From: Pseudomonadota bacterium
Lineage (GTDB): Bacteria > Pseudomonadota > Gammaproteobacteria > Xanthomonadales > Rhodanobacteraceae
Reading direction: 5' to 3'
Length of the DNA: 64,000 nt
Assembly (NCBI GenBank): GCA_023388255.1
Contig: JAEWGO010000021.1
Span: 1 to 64,000, forward strand
Part shown: positions 16,617 through 25,898 of the stretch, piece after piece
Numbering within the stretch: position 1 is the first letter of the stretch
Layout: every line of letters starts with the position of its first letter
The notes under the pieces: generated by a model
What the model saw: the letters and a program-made list of their open reading frames with translations, nothing else
The model's database searches: none
Told to the model about the DNA's origin: nothing
Program-made: the position numbers and the translations under genes

Positions 16617-17363
16617 GTGGCCGCCCAACCTGTTTCCGCGCCGGGGCGGGCAGGCTTCGCCGGATGGCGTAGCGATGAATCGGCGTTGCATGCCGTATTG
16701 CCCTATGTGATCCGGCGGCTGCGTCGCGAGCCGGCGCTGGCCATTTCGATTGGCTACATGCTGGTTGCCACGGCGGGCATCTTCTACAACGTCAGCTTCT
16801 ACAAGAAGTTCGGCATTCCGGTACTGACCCTGTCGCAGATCGGCGATTTCCTCGTCGCCGGCGTCCAGCAGCCGATCGCGATCGTGCTGGTACTGTCGAC
16901 CTTGCCATTGTGCTGGCTCTTCGACCGCCTGAATGCAACGTATCGGCGTCGCAAGCTGGCCGAGCGCGAGCGTTTGCTTGCGTTGCCGTCCTTGTCGTAT
17001 CGGCAGCGCTGGCAAGTCAAGATGGCGGACTGGACTCTTGGTCGGCCGCATCAGGAATTGATTGCCTATCTGTTCGTGATTCCCCTCTACGGCTGGGTTT
17101 TCGTTGCCAACTACGCCGAGTACCGTGCCGAAGCGATCAAGCGGGGTGAGTCGGATATGGTGCGCGTCTGGCTCGCCGACGACAGCTCCGGGCTCGGCAA
17201 GGGGCGCGAACTGGCCTGGCTTGGGGCGACGGGTGGCTACGTGTTCGTCTACGACGCGGAAGGTGGCAAGTCGCTTGTCCTGCCGGTCGAGAATGTCGCC
17301 CGGATCGAGCCCGCGCAGCGGGCGAAGCGCGTGCCAGCTCGGGCGCTTGTGCCAACGCCCTGA
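16617..17363 (+). CDS. Uncharacterised inner-membrane protein
   Basis: 248 aa if the GTG at 16617 is used. There is no ATG until residue 48, and no strong ribosome site, so the start is uncertain. It has hydrophobic segments at about 40-58 (AISIGYMLVATAGIFYNV), 79-101 and 148-165, with a basic loop between the last two. A soluble C-terminal part (about 180-240) contains a beta-rich GGYVFVYD...LVLPVENV motif. It lies 6 bp after the Fe-S carrier stop, so probably the same transcript. I do not recognise the family. Confidence 0.6.
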   Translation: MAAQPVSAPGRAGFAGWRSDESALHAVLPYVIRRLRREPALAISIGYMLVATAGIFYNVSFYKKFGIPVLTLSQIGDFLVAGVQQPIAIVLVLSTLPLCWLFDRLNATYRRRKLAERERLLALPSLSYRQRWQVKMADWTLGRPHQELIAYLFVIPLYGWVFVANYAEYRAEAIKRGESDMVRVWLADDSSGLGKGRELAWLGATGGYVFVYDAEGGKSLVLPVENVARIEPAQRAKRVPARALVPTP

Positions 17364-17375
17364 TTACATTAGTAT
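17347..17375 (+). promoter_or_regulatory. Promoter of the rpsF operon
   Basis: TTGTGC (17347-17352), a 17-bp spacer and TAGTAT (17370-17375). This gives a leader of about 155 nt before rpsF. Confidence 0.6.
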
Positions 17376-17490
17376 CCGCGCCCCTTTTGTTGCTGCGATC
17401 TTGCGTGGTCGCGGGAATCGTGAAGTGGCCGTCCTTGGCCGTGCTTCCCGACTCGGACGAAAGGCCTTGCCTCACCGCGCCGCGGGAGGC

Positions 17491-17519
17491 TGTCGGGCGG
17501 AAATCCTTCCGCCGCGATA
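17491..17519 (+). promoter_or_regulatory. Structured rpsF leader hairpin, candidate S6:S18 autoregulatory site
   Basis: Strong inner stem GGCGGAA/TTCCGCC capped by ATCC, extended through a bulged G by TGTCG/CGATA, ending 10 bp before the rpsF Shine-Dalgarno (AAGGAG). A CCG sits at the junction. S6:S18 complexes are known to bind a CCG-containing leader structure in many bacteria. The match is by position and general form only. Confidence 0.35.
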
Positions 17520-17536
17520 CCCACAAGGAGTCGACA

Positions 17537-18001
17537 ATGCGTCATTACGAAGTCGTGTTCATGGTCCATCCGGACCAGAGCGAGCAGGTGCCAGCGATGA
17601 TCGAGCGCTACAAGGCGCTGATCGAGGGCGACAATGGCAAGATCCATCGTCTCGAGGACTGGGGCCGCCGCCAGTTGGCGTATCCGATCCAGCACCTTGC
17701 CAAGGCACATTACGTGCTGCTCAACATCGAATGCAGCGCGACCGTGCTGGCCGAGCTGGAATCGGGCTTCCGTTTCAACGATGCGGTGCTGCGCCACCTG
17801 ATCGTCAAGCGCGAGAACGCGGTGACCGAGATGTCGCCGATCATGAAGAACAAGGACGACAAGGGCGATCGCCGTCGTCGTGACGACGAAGGCTTCGGTT
17901 TCGGTGGCGACGACGACGATCGTCCGCGCCGCGAACCGCGTGCGCCGCGCGAGCAGGCCAGCGAGCCGGCCGCCGCTGCTGCCGAACCGACCGCCGAATA
18001 A
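17537..18001 (+). CDS. rpsF: 30S ribosomal protein S6
   Basis: 154 aa. The ATG at 17537 has AAGGAG at the right distance. The first roughly 100 residues are a standard S6 (MRHYEVVFMVHPDQSEQV, then LAYPIQHLAKAHYVLLN). After about residue 105 comes a long charged extension of Asp/Glu, Arg and then Ala/Pro, longer than most S6 tails but of the kind common in proteobacterial S6. It binds S18 on the 30S platform. First gene of rpsF-rpsR-rplI. Confidence 0.97.
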   Translation: MRHYEVVFMVHPDQSEQVPAMIERYKALIEGDNGKIHRLEDWGRRQLAYPIQHLAKAHYVLLNIECSATVLAELESGFRFNDAVLRHLIVKRENAVTEMSPIMKNKDDKGDRRRRDDEGFGFGGDDDDRPRREPRAPREQASEPAAAAAEPTAE

Positions 18002-18027
18002 CGTCGCCCCCATTCCTGGAGATACCC

Positions 18028-18252
18028 ATGTCCAAGTTCTTCCGCCGCAAGAAGTTCTGCCGCTTCACCGCCGAAGGCATCACCGAGATCGACTACAAGG
18101 ATCTCAACATGCTGCGCCAGTACATCGGCGAAACCGGCAAGATCGTGCCGAGCCGCATCACCGGCACCAAGGCGCGCTACCAGCGCATGCTGGGCACCGC
18201 GATCGAGCACGCGCGCTTCCTCTCGCTGTTGCCATATAGCGACGCGCATTGA
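18028..18252 (+). CDS. rpsR: 30S ribosomal protein S18
   Basis: 74 aa, complete S18 (MSKFFRRKKFCRFTAEGI... to LLPYSDAH) with the basic RNA-binding N-terminus. Ribosome site GGAGA precedes the ATG. Lies 26 bp after rpsF and 108 bp before rplI, the usual order. Confidence 0.97.
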   Translation: MSKFFRRKKFCRFTAEGITEIDYKDLNMLRQYIGETGKIVPSRITGTKARYQRMLGTAIEHARFLSLLPYSDAH

Positions 18253-18360
18253 CACATCCGCTTTTCATTCCGGTGGCCGTCATGGTCGCCGGAATGTCGA
18301 ACGACATTCGGACAGCACCCGCTGCGCCGGACCATCCGACGCTAACGAATAGGAAAACTC

Positions 18361-18810
18361 ATGGAACTCATCCTCCTGCAGAAAGTGAAGAACCTCGGCA
18401 ACCTTGGCGACAAGGTCAACGTCAAGCCGGGTTATGGCCGCAACTACCTCGTGCCGCAGGGCAAGGCGACCGCCGCTACTGAGGCAAACCTTGCCGAGTT
18501 CGAGAAGCGCCGTGCCGAGTACGAGGCCAAGGCCAACCAGCAGCTCGCCGGTGCCGAAGCGCGCCAGGCGCAGTTCGCGGATGCATCGGTCACGATCAAG
18601 GCGAACGCGAGCCCGGAAGGCAAGCTGTTCGGCTCGGTCGGTCCGCGCGACATCGCCGAGGCGTTCACCAACGCCGGCATCGCCCTCGACAAGAGCGAAG
18701 TCGTCCTGAGTGAAGGCCCGCTGCGCAACATCGGCGAGTTCGAGGTGCCGGTGCACCTGCACGCGGACGTGCATGCCACGGTCAAGGTCATCATCGTCGG
18801 CGAAGACTGA
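18361..18810 (+). CDS. rplI: 50S ribosomal protein L9
   Basis: 149 aa with the N-terminal 23S-binding domain (MELILLQKVKNLGNLGD, PGYGRNYLVP), the long connecting helix (about 40-75) and the C-terminal domain. A strong terminator follows about 75 bp downstream, closing the rpsF operon. Confidence 0.97.
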   Translation: MELILLQKVKNLGNLGDKVNVKPGYGRNYLVPQGKATAATEANLAEFEKRRAEYEAKANQQLAGAEARQAQFADASVTIKANASPEGKLFGSVGPRDIAEAFTNAGIALDKSEVVLSEGPLRNIGEFEVPVHLHADVHATVKVIIVGED

Positions 18811-18885
18811 TCTTTGCAGCCAGGACGGGTTCTGCCGCACAGGCTCCTGGCTCCGCCGCATCGCGGCGGTCGCATGTCATCCGGA

Positions 18886-18912
18886 ACGGGCGCCCTCGGG
18901 CGCCCGTTTTGT
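18886..18912 (+). terminator. Rho-independent terminator after rplI
   Basis: Perfect GC-rich inverted repeat ACGGGCGCCC/GGGCGCCCGT (18886-18895 and 18898-18907) followed by TTTTGTTTG. Confidence 0.9.
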
Positions 18913-19085
18913 TTGCGAGGCACCGTGCGGCATTCAAATCGCCACGTCGCCGCACAGCTTGTCCACAGCGTCATCCCCGGTTTCGGGCTTGTTATGCACA
19001 GGTTGTCCGGAACCTTGTGCGTCGCGATTCCCGAGACTCCCATCTAGTATCGAGCCTTCGCTTGACGCATACGCCGCCGTCGCCC

Positions 19086-20474
19086 ATGTCCGCCCTGACC
19101 GAACGCAAAAACCCTTCCAGCATCGAAGCCCTGCGCGTGCCGCCGCACTCGATCGAGGCCGAGCAGGCCGTGCTGGGTGGGCTGATGCTGGCGCCCGAAT
19201 CGTGGGATCGCATCGCCGATCGTCTGGTCGAGGACGACTTCTATCGTCGCGACCATCGCATCATCTTCCGCGCGATCGGCGATCTCTCGTCCAAGAGCAT
19301 GCCGTACGATGCGGTCACGCTCGGCGAATGGTTCCAGGCGCAGAACCTGGCCGAACTGGTCGGCGGTGCGAGCTACGTCATCGAACTGGCGAACTCCACG
19401 CCGAGCGCGGCGAACATCACCGCGTATGCCGACATCGTGCGCGAGAAATCCGTGCTGCGGCAGCTGATCGACGCCGGCACCGAAATCGCCGGCGACGCGT
19501 TCGTGCCGGAAGGGCGTTCCAGCCAGGAATTGCTCGAAGTCGCCGAGCAGAAGGTGTTCCACATCGCCGAAGCCGGTGCGCGCGGGCGCAAGGGATTCGT
19601 ATCGATGCGCGCGGCAGTCAAGGATGCGTTCCAGATACTGCATCATCGTTACGAGAATCGCGGCAGCGTGACAGGCCTGTCGACCGGCTTCATCGATCTC
19701 GACGAGATGACCGCTGGCCTGCAGCCTTCGGATCTCGTCATCATCGCGGCGCGACCGTCGATGGGAAAGACCGCATTCTCGGTCAACATCGCCGAATACG
19801 CGGCAATGAAGACGAAGAAGGCGGTCGCGATCTTCTCGATGGAAATGTCGGCTTCGCAGTTGGCGTTCCGTCTCATTTCGTCGATGGGCCGCATCAACGC
19901 GCAGAACCTGCGTACCGGCGACCTCGCCGAAGAGGAATGGCCGCGCGTGACCAGCGCCATCACGATGTTGTCGGAGACGAAGATCTTCATCGACGACACG
20001 CCGGCGCTCAGTCCGGGCGACCTGCGTTCGCGCGCGCGACGCCTCAAACGCGAGCACGATCTCGGCTTGATCGTGATCGACTACCTGCAGCTGATGCAGG
20101 TGCCCGGGACAAAGGAGAATCGCGCCACCGAAATTTCAGAAATCTCGCGTAGCCTGAAAGCGCTTGCGAAGGAACTGAATGTGCCGGTGATTGCCCTTTC
20201 CCAGCTCAACCGCTCGCTCGAACAGCGTTCGGACAAGCGCCCGATGATGTCGGATCTGCGCGAATCAGGCGCGATCGAGCAGGACGCCGACGTCATCATG
20301 TTCATCTACCGCGACGAGTACTACAACCCGGAATCGGGCGAGAAGGGCGTCGCCGAGATCATCATCGGCAAGCAGCGAAACGGCCCGACCGGAGTCGTCA
20401 AACTCGCCTTCCTCGGCCAGTACACAAAGTTCGAGAATCTTGCGAGCGGCAGCTATTCGGGGGCGTTCGAGTGA
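19086..20474 (+). CDS. dnaB: Replicative DNA helicase
   Basis: 462 aa from the ATG at 19086 (MSALTERKNP). The frame is open upstream, but that part is not DnaB-like. The N-terminal helical domain covers about 15-150. The RecA-like ATPase has Walker A ARPSMGKT at 222-229 and Walker B around LIVIDYLQLM, followed by the DnaB-typical SQLNRSLEQR arginine region. It unwinds DNA at replication forks as a hexamer. A TAGTAT box lies about 40 bp upstream, after the rplI terminator, so it likely has its own promoter. No intein is present. Confidence 0.96.
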   Translation: MSALTERKNPSSIEALRVPPHSIEAEQAVLGGLMLAPESWDRIADRLVEDDFYRRDHRIIFRAIGDLSSKSMPYDAVTLGEWFQAQNLAELVGGASYVIELANSTPSAANITAYADIVREKSVLRQLIDAGTEIAGDAFVPEGRSSQELLEVAEQKVFHIAEAGARGRKGFVSMRAAVKDAFQILHHRYENRGSVTGLSTGFIDLDEMTAGLQPSDLVIIAARPSMGKTAFSVNIAEYAAMKTKKAVAIFSMEMSASQLAFRLISSMGRINAQNLRTGDLAEEEWPRVTSAITMLSETKIFIDDTPALSPGDLRSRARRLKREHDLGLIVIDYLQLMQVPGTKENRATEISEISRSLKALAKELNVPVIALSQLNRSLEQRSDKRPMMSDLRESGAIEQDADVIMFIYRDEYYNPESGEKGVAEIIIGKQRNGPTGVVKLAFLGQYTKFENLASGSYSGAFE

Positions 20475-20530
20475 AGACCGCAATTCGGAAGAGCGCGTTG
20501 CGTGTTCGTGGCGGCGCGGACGGTACTTCG

Positions 20531-20559
20531 CGATTCCCAATTTCCGGTTCACGATTCCC
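20531..20559 (+). repeat. Short CGATTCCC direct repeats
   Basis: Two copies of CGATTCCC 21 bp apart in the dnaB-alr gap, with similar TTTCCGGTT/TCCCGGTT context. Runs of ATTCCCG-type units between genes are a familiar sight in Xanthomonadaceae genomes. This looks like a short decayed example. Confidence 0.4.
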
Positions 20560-20571
20560 GGTTACGCGCTG

Positions 20572-21660
20572 ATGCGTGCCACTTGCGCCACGATCCATCC
20601 GGCCGCGCTGCGCGAGAACCTGCGCCGCGTGCGCGAGCTTGCGCCGGGCGCGCGCGTAATGGCGGTGGTCAAGGCCGACGGCTATGGCCACGGACTCGAA
20701 CGCGTTGCACGTGCGCTCGAGGGCGCCGATGCGTTCGGCGTCGCCGGCATTGCCGATGGTCAGCGCCTGCGCGCGGCCGGCGTGTCGCAGCGCATCGTCG
20801 TGCTGTCCGGGCACGACGAGCCCGGCGACCTCGCCGAAATGCGTCGGCTGCGCCTCGATACCGTCGTGCACAACGATACGCAGATCGACGCGCTTGCGGC
20901 GGACCACGATCCGCGTCCGCTGCGCGTCTGGCTCAAGCTCGACACCGGCATGCACCGCCTCGGCTTTCCGTCCGAGCGTGCGCGCGAGGTGCATGCGCGA
21001 CTGCGTGCGCTGCCGAGCGTCGACCGGAACATCGCGTTGATGACGCACTTCGCGAACTCCGACGTGTTCGACGACGCATCGACCACGCAACAAATCGACC
21101 GTTTCGAGCGCGCGGCTTCCGGTCTCGAAGGCGAACGCTCGCTGTCGAACTCCGCCGGCATCCTTGGCTGGCCAGAGGCGCACGGCCAATGGGTGCGCGC
21201 CGGCGGTGCGCTGTATGGCATCTCGGTGGTGGCTGGGCGCATCGGCGCTGATTTCGGTTTCCGCCCGGCGATGACGTTGTCGACGAAACTGATCGCGATC
21301 AACCGCGTGCGCAAGGGCGAACGCATCGGCTATGCGGCGACCTGGGAGGCGCCCGAAGACATGGCCATAGGCGTCGCCGCGATCGGCTACGGCGACGGCT
21401 ATCCGCGTCAAGCCGGCGCGGGCACGCCAGTGCTGGTCGACGGCGTGCGAGTCGGCATCGTCGGGCGCGTCTCCATGGATCTGATCACGATCGACCTGCG
21501 TGGTTGTCCGCAGGCGCGCATCGGCTCGGCCGTTACGTTGTGGGGACCGGCGCTTCCGGTCGAGGAAGTCGCCACGCATGCCGACACGATCGGCTACGAA
21601 CTTACCTGCGGCGTGACGCGCCGTGTCCGCTTCGTCGAGGAGGAGGGCGGTACGGTCTGA
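20572..21660 (+). CDS. alr: Alanine racemase
   Basis: 362 aa fold-type III PLP enzyme making D-alanine for peptidoglycan. The PLP lysine is K34 (VVKADGYGHG) and the opposite-face catalytic tyrosine is Y254 (GERIGYAATW). The RVSMDL and GYGDGYPR motifs are present. The ATG at 20572 fits the family start (MRATCATIHPAALREN). The upstream open stretch is unrelated. It lies 97 bp after dnaB, the conserved order in this group. Confidence 0.95.
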   Translation: MRATCATIHPAALRENLRRVRELAPGARVMAVVKADGYGHGLERVARALEGADAFGVAGIADGQRLRAAGVSQRIVVLSGHDEPGDLAEMRRLRLDTVVHNDTQIDALAADHDPRPLRVWLKLDTGMHRLGFPSERAREVHARLRALPSVDRNIALMTHFANSDVFDDASTTQQIDRFERAASGLEGERSLSNSAGILGWPEAHGQWVRAGGALYGISVVAGRIGADFGFRPAMTLSTKLIAINRVRKGERIGYAATWEAPEDMAIGVAAIGYGDGYPRQAGAGTPVLVDGVRVGIVGRVSMDLITIDLRGCPQARIGSAVTLWGPALPVEEVATHADTIGYELTCGVTRRVRFVEEEGGTV

Positions 21661-21854
21661 CCGATACCGGCCAACGAGGATGGAAGCGCGGCAATGAAGG
21701 GGCGTGCAATGCATTGCGTCCGGTGCGCGTCTCGTCGCATCAACGGTACTATACGCCGACAAGTTCCGATGGATCGGTCATGGCGCCCCGCTCGCCCGTG
21801 ATGACGTTGGCGTAGTTCGCCGCCGCTGCGCCCGGCATCCGTGAGGACGGAACC

Positions 21855-24305
21855 ATGGCGCGCGAATCCGCTGAATCGGCAAAGATCCCCCCGAACGCGT
21901 CGACGACGAGCATTCGCGATGGTCAGCAGCGATCGGCACGCGGCGGGCGGCATGCCGCGTCGGCGGACGATCCGGACAGCGGTCTGGCGATCTCCGTCGC
22001 AATCGCGCGTCTGAACTCGCTCGTGCCCGGTCTGCGCCTGCTGACCGCTCTGCTGATCGCCACGATCGTCATCGCGGCGCTGTACTTCGGGCGCGGCCTG
22101 TTGATTCCGCTGGCGCTTGCGGCATTGTTCGGCTTCCTGCTCGATCCCGCGGTGACACGGCTCAAGCGCTGGGGGCTGCCTCGCACGCTCGGCGTAATCC
22201 TCGTCGTCGCTTGCGCGCTCGGCATTGTCGGCGGCATCGGCGTATACATCACCAATCAGCTCACCGGCCTCAGCGCGGACCTGCCGACCTACCAGAGCAC
22301 GATCCTCGCGAAGCTGCGCAACCTGCGCAAAGCGGTCATGCACCCAAGTGGCTGGGACGGCGCGTTGAAGACGCTGGAAACCGTGCAGCATGAAATCGAT
22401 GCGCCACCGACCGCAACGTCCCGGGCACAGTCGTTGCCGCAGCAGGTCCAGGTCATCGAGGCGGCACCGAAACCGGTGCAGTTCGTGCTCGATTGGCTCG
22501 GTCGTGTCAGCGAACCGGTCGCCACTGCCGGCATCGTCTTGCTGTTCGTGATCCTGATCCTGATGGATCGGCGCGACCTGCGCGATCGCCTGCTGCGCCT
22601 GGCCGGTGGCGACCTGCACGCGGCGACGGACGCGATGGACGAGGCGTCGGGGCGGATCGGTCGCTACCTGCGCATGCAGTTCGTGATCAACGTCGGTTAC
22701 GGCATTCCGATGGGGATCGGACTGTGGTTCATCGGCGTTCCGGCAGCGGCGTTATGGGGATTCGTCGCCGCGATCCTGCGCTTCGTGCCGTACGTCGGGT
22801 CGATGGTGTCGGCAGCTTTTCCACTGGCGCTGGCATTTGCCGTCGCGCCGGACTGGAGCATGGTGTTGTGGACGCTTGCGTTGATCGCGAGCCTCGAATT
22901 GATCTGCGCGAACGTCGTCGAACCTTGGCTATACGGTTCTTCGACCGGATTGACGCCGCTGTCGATCATCGTCTCGGCGACGTTCTGGACTGCGTTGTGG
23001 GGGCCGCTTGGCCTGATCCTGTCGACGCCGCTGACGGTGTGCCTGCTCGTGCTCGGCCGCTACCTGCCGGCACTGCATTTCATGGAAGTGCTGCTCGGTG
23101 ACGAAGCCGCGCTCGACGAGCCGCAGCGGCTGTACCAGCGCCTGCTTGCCGGCGACGTCGAGGAAGCGACGGAATTGGCAGGCGAGCACGTCGAGGAACA
23201 CCTGCCGCCGAAGCCGGGCGACGAAGCGGTCACGCATGCGCTGGTCGCGTTCTACGACGGCGTTGCCATACCCGCGTTGCGTATCGCGACGACGCATCAT
23301 GTCGAGATCGCGAGTGCCGAGCAGCGCTTGCGCATCGCCGGCGGCATGCGTGATCTGCTGGCCGAGATGGTCGAGCAGTATCCGCCGCATGAGTCGAACG
23401 GTTCGGCGCGCGGAGCGCTTCTGTGTATCGGCGCGCGCTGGGAGGTCGACGCCCTGGCCGCGGCGATCATGGCGCACGTGCTTGGCCGTCGCGGCTACGA
23501 CGCGACGGTCCCCATGCATTCGCTGGCTTCGTCACTGGACGCTGGCGCGCGGACGATCATCGATGACGTCGACGTTGTCTGCCTCTCCATCTTCAGCGCG
23601 CAGCCACAGGCCAGCATCCGTCTTCTCGCACGCCGGATGCGCCGACGCATGCCCAAGGCGCGCATTGTCGTTGCGGCATGGAACGCGATGCCGCCATTGC
23701 TGGCCGACGACATGCCGCACCGGCTAGGCGTGGATGCGATCGTCGCCAGCGTCAACGAGCTTCTGCTGGAGATCGGCCACTCTCTGGTGGGAGTCGGCCA
23801 GAGCGAGGCTCCGATACCGGCAGACGATGCGGAACGCGTGCGGACCTTGCATGCCAGCGGCGCATTGGCCCCGGCCAACGAAAGTCTCGTGCGTGATTTC
23901 GCCCGCCGCGCGGCGAACGCGTTCGTGGTCAAGTACGCGGAGGTTTCGTGGGTGGATGCCGATCACGTCCACAAGCCCGGCAACCTGGTCTGGCAGAACC
24001 GGGATGGCCTCGCGCGCGTTCAATCGATGTGTGCCCATGTGGTCGGCACGGGCGAGGCGCTCGTCGTTCCGGACACCGCGCGCGATCCGCGTTTCGCGCG
24101 CAACCCGTTCCTGATGGAGAAGGGCATCCGTTTCTATGCCGGCGCTCCGCTGCGCGGTCGCGACGGGCACGTATTTGGTGCGCTGTGCGTGATGGACGAT
24201 GCGCCGCGCGACATGAGCGAAGACGAGGTCGCCCTGCTTGGCGAAATGGCCAACGGTTTGATGCACGACATGCAGGCGCGCGCGTCGGAAGACGACAACC
24301 GTTGA
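21855..24305 (+). CDS. AI-2E-family transporter fused to a B12-binding-like domain and a GAF domain
   Basis: 816 aa. Residues 55-410 are an AI-2E/UPF0118 permease with about eight membrane segments (60-95, 110-135, 222-238, 275-300, 305-330, 336-352, 365-400) and the long extramembrane loop typical of the family. A helical linker (415-510) leads to a Rossmann-like module at about 518-640 that resembles B12-binding domains. The cobalamin-ligand DxHxxG motif is absent (ARWEVDALAAAI instead). Residues 668-806 form a GAF domain with classical RFYAGAPL...GALCVMDDAPR. Ordinary family members are about 350 aa. The tail suggests that transport is sensed or controlled by a ligand or redox signal. A TACTAT/CTATAC box lies about 100 bp upstream. 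Confidence 0.85.
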   Translation: MARESAESAKIPPNASTTSIRDGQQRSARGGRHAASADDPDSGLAISVAIARLNSLVPGLRLLTALLIATIVIAALYFGRGLLIPLALAALFGFLLDPAVTRLKRWGLPRTLGVILVVACALGIVGGIGVYITNQLTGLSADLPTYQSTILAKLRNLRKAVMHPSGWDGALKTLETVQHEIDAPPTATSRAQSLPQQVQVIEAAPKPVQFVLDWLGRVSEPVATAGIVLLFVILILMDRRDLRDRLLRLAGGDLHAATDAMDEASGRIGRYLRMQFVINVGYGIPMGIGLWFIGVPAAALWGFVAAILRFVPYVGSMVSAAFPLALAFAVAPDWSMVLWTLALIASLELICANVVEPWLYGSSTGLTPLSIIVSATFWTALWGPLGLILSTPLTVCLLVLGRYLPALHFMEVLLGDEAALDEPQRLYQRLLAGDVEEATELAGEHVEEHLPPKPGDEAVTHALVAFYDGVAIPALRIATTHHVEIASAEQRLRIAGGMRDLLAEMVEQYPPHESNGSARGALLCIGARWEVDALAAAIMAHVLGRRGYDATVPMHSLASSLDAGARTIIDDVDVVCLSIFSAQPQASIRLLARRMRRRMPKARIVVAAWNAMPPLLADDMPHRLGVDAIVASVNELLLEIGHSLVGVGQSEAPIPADDAERVRTLHASGALAPANESLVRDFARRAANAFVVKYAEVSWVDADHVHKPGNLVWQNRDGLARVQSMCAHVVGTGEALVVPDTARDPRFARNPFLMEKGIRFYAGAPLRGRDGHVFGALCVMDDAPRDMSEDEVALLGEMANGLMHDMQARASEDDNR

Positions 24306-24415
24306 GGGTCTCGCCGTCGTCTGCGCCGAGATGTCGTGAATCTCGGGTACTGCGACGCGGCCTTGTTATCCTGCTGCGGACGGCGCGCTCGCGTCGACAT
24401 ATCGTCGGAGTTTCC

Positions 24416-25795
24416 TTGGCCAAGTCCAAAACCGCTTACGTCTGCAGCGATTGCGGCGCGGAACACAACAAGTGGCAGGGGCAGTGCACCGAATGCGGTG
24501 TGTGGAATACCTTGACCGAATTCGTCGTGCAGCCGGCGAAAGCCGCGTCGGTGAACCCGCGCGGCGGCTATGCCGGTGCGGTCGACGCGGCAAAGGTGAC
24601 CCGGCTCGCCAGCATCGCCACCGAGGCCGAGCAGCGCAGCGCGACCGGTATCGCGGAACTCGATCGCGTGCTCGGCGGCGGCCTCGTCGCCGGTTCGGTC
24701 GTGCTGATCGGCGGCGATCCCGGCATCGGAAAATCCACCTTGCTGTTGCAGATGCTCGGCGCATTCGGCCAGCGCGTGCACGGCTTGTACGTGACGGGCG
24801 AGGAATCGCTGGCGCAGGTCGCCTCGCGCGGACAACGGCTCGGCGTCGTGCTGGACGGATTGGAGGCACTGGCCGAGACCTCGATCGAACGCATCCTCGG
24901 CGAGGCGTCGGCGAGCCGGCCGGAGGTCTTGATCATCGATTCGATCCAGACGATCTGGACCGAAACCCTCACCGCGGCGCCTGGTTCGGTATCGCAGGTG
25001 CGCGAATCGGCAGCGCGATTGGTGCGTTATGCCAAGGAAACCGGTACCAGCGTGTTCCTGGTCGGCCACGTGACGAAGGAAGGCGGCATCGCCGGCCCGC
25101 GCGTGCTTGAGCACATGGTCGATGCGGTGCTGTATTTCGAAGGCGAGGTGGGCTCGCGTTTCCGCATCCTGCGCGCGTTCAAGAACCGCTTCGGCGCGGT
25201 CAACGAACTCGGCGTGTTCGCGATGGGCGACAAGGGACTGCGCGAAGTGCCCAACCCGTCGGCGATCTTCCTCTCCGCTCATGCTCAGCCGACCGCCGGC
25301 AGCGCGGTGATGGTCACGCGCGAAGGCACGCGACCGCTGCTGGTCGAGGTGCAGGCGCTGGTCGACCAGTCCTCGCTCGGCAATCCGCGTCGCGTCGCGC
25401 TCGGCTTGGAGCAGAACCGGCTCGCAATGCTGCTTGCCGTGCTGCACCGGCATGGTGGCGCGGCCGTCTACGATCAGGACGTATTCGTCAACATCGTCGG
25501 CGGCATCCGCGTGCAGGAGACCGCGGCCGACCTGCCAGTGCTGCTAGCGGTGCTGTCCAGCTTTCGCGACCGTCCGTTGCCGGACAAGACTGTCGCGTTC
25601 GGCGAGGTGGGGCTGTCCGGTGAGATCCGCCCGGTGCCGAATGGCGAGGAACGCTTGAAAGAGGCTGCCACGCATGGCTTCCGCCGCGCGATCGTGCCGA
25701 AGGCAAATGCGCCGAAGAAGAGCCGAATCGGCGAGATGGAAATCATCGCGGTCGATCGGCTCGGCGAGGCATTGTCAGCGGCTTCAGCTGCATGA
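24416..25795 (+). CDS. radA: DNA repair protein RadA (TTG start)
   Basis: 459 aa. The zinc finger is C10-x2-C13...C24-x2-C27, followed by an ATPase with Walker A GGDPGIGKST (99-108), the RadA-specific KNRFG motif and a C-terminal Lon-like domain (LSGEIRPVPNGEERLKEA). It processes recombination intermediates by branch migration. The start is TTG at 24416: GGAG lies 5 bp before it, length matches E. coli RadA, and the residues before are not conserved. Lies 110 bp after the AI-2E fusion gene. Confidence 0.95.
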   Translation: MAKSKTAYVCSDCGAEHNKWQGQCTECGVWNTLTEFVVQPAKAASVNPRGGYAGAVDAAKVTRLASIATEAEQRSATGIAELDRVLGGGLVAGSVVLIGGDPGIGKSTLLLQMLGAFGQRVHGLYVTGEESLAQVASRGQRLGVVLDGLEALAETSIERILGEASASRPEVLIIDSIQTIWTETLTAAPGSVSQVRESAARLVRYAKETGTSVFLVGHVTKEGGIAGPRVLEHMVDAVLYFEGEVGSRFRILRAFKNRFGAVNELGVFAMGDKGLREVPNPSAIFLSAHAQPTAGSAVMVTREGTRPLLVEVQALVDQSSLGNPRRVALGLEQNRLAMLLAVLHRHGGAAVYDQDVFVNIVGGIRVQETAADLPVLLAVLSSFRDRPLPDKTVAFGEVGLSGEIRPVPNGEERLKEAATHGFRRAIVPKANAPKKSRIGEMEIIAVDRLGEALSAASAA

Positions 25796-25898
25796 AGTAA
25801 AATGTATAAAAGTGTGTTTTTTGTCATCTTGCAAAAATTTACTCTGAGCTAGATTCCTCATTCGAAGCCTGTCCGGATGCAGGCGTTGGGGAACGGCG

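Noticed and set aside
24320..24415. Upstream extension of radA to about 23948
   Set aside because: The added residues are the frame-shifted end of the AI-2E fusion gene. The TTG with GGAG at 24416 gives the normal RadA N-terminus with the zinc finger.
25860..25885. Hairpin GCCTG/CAGGC between radA and hypX as a terminator
   Set aside because: Only a 5-bp stem and no following T-run; the T-rich part lies before it.
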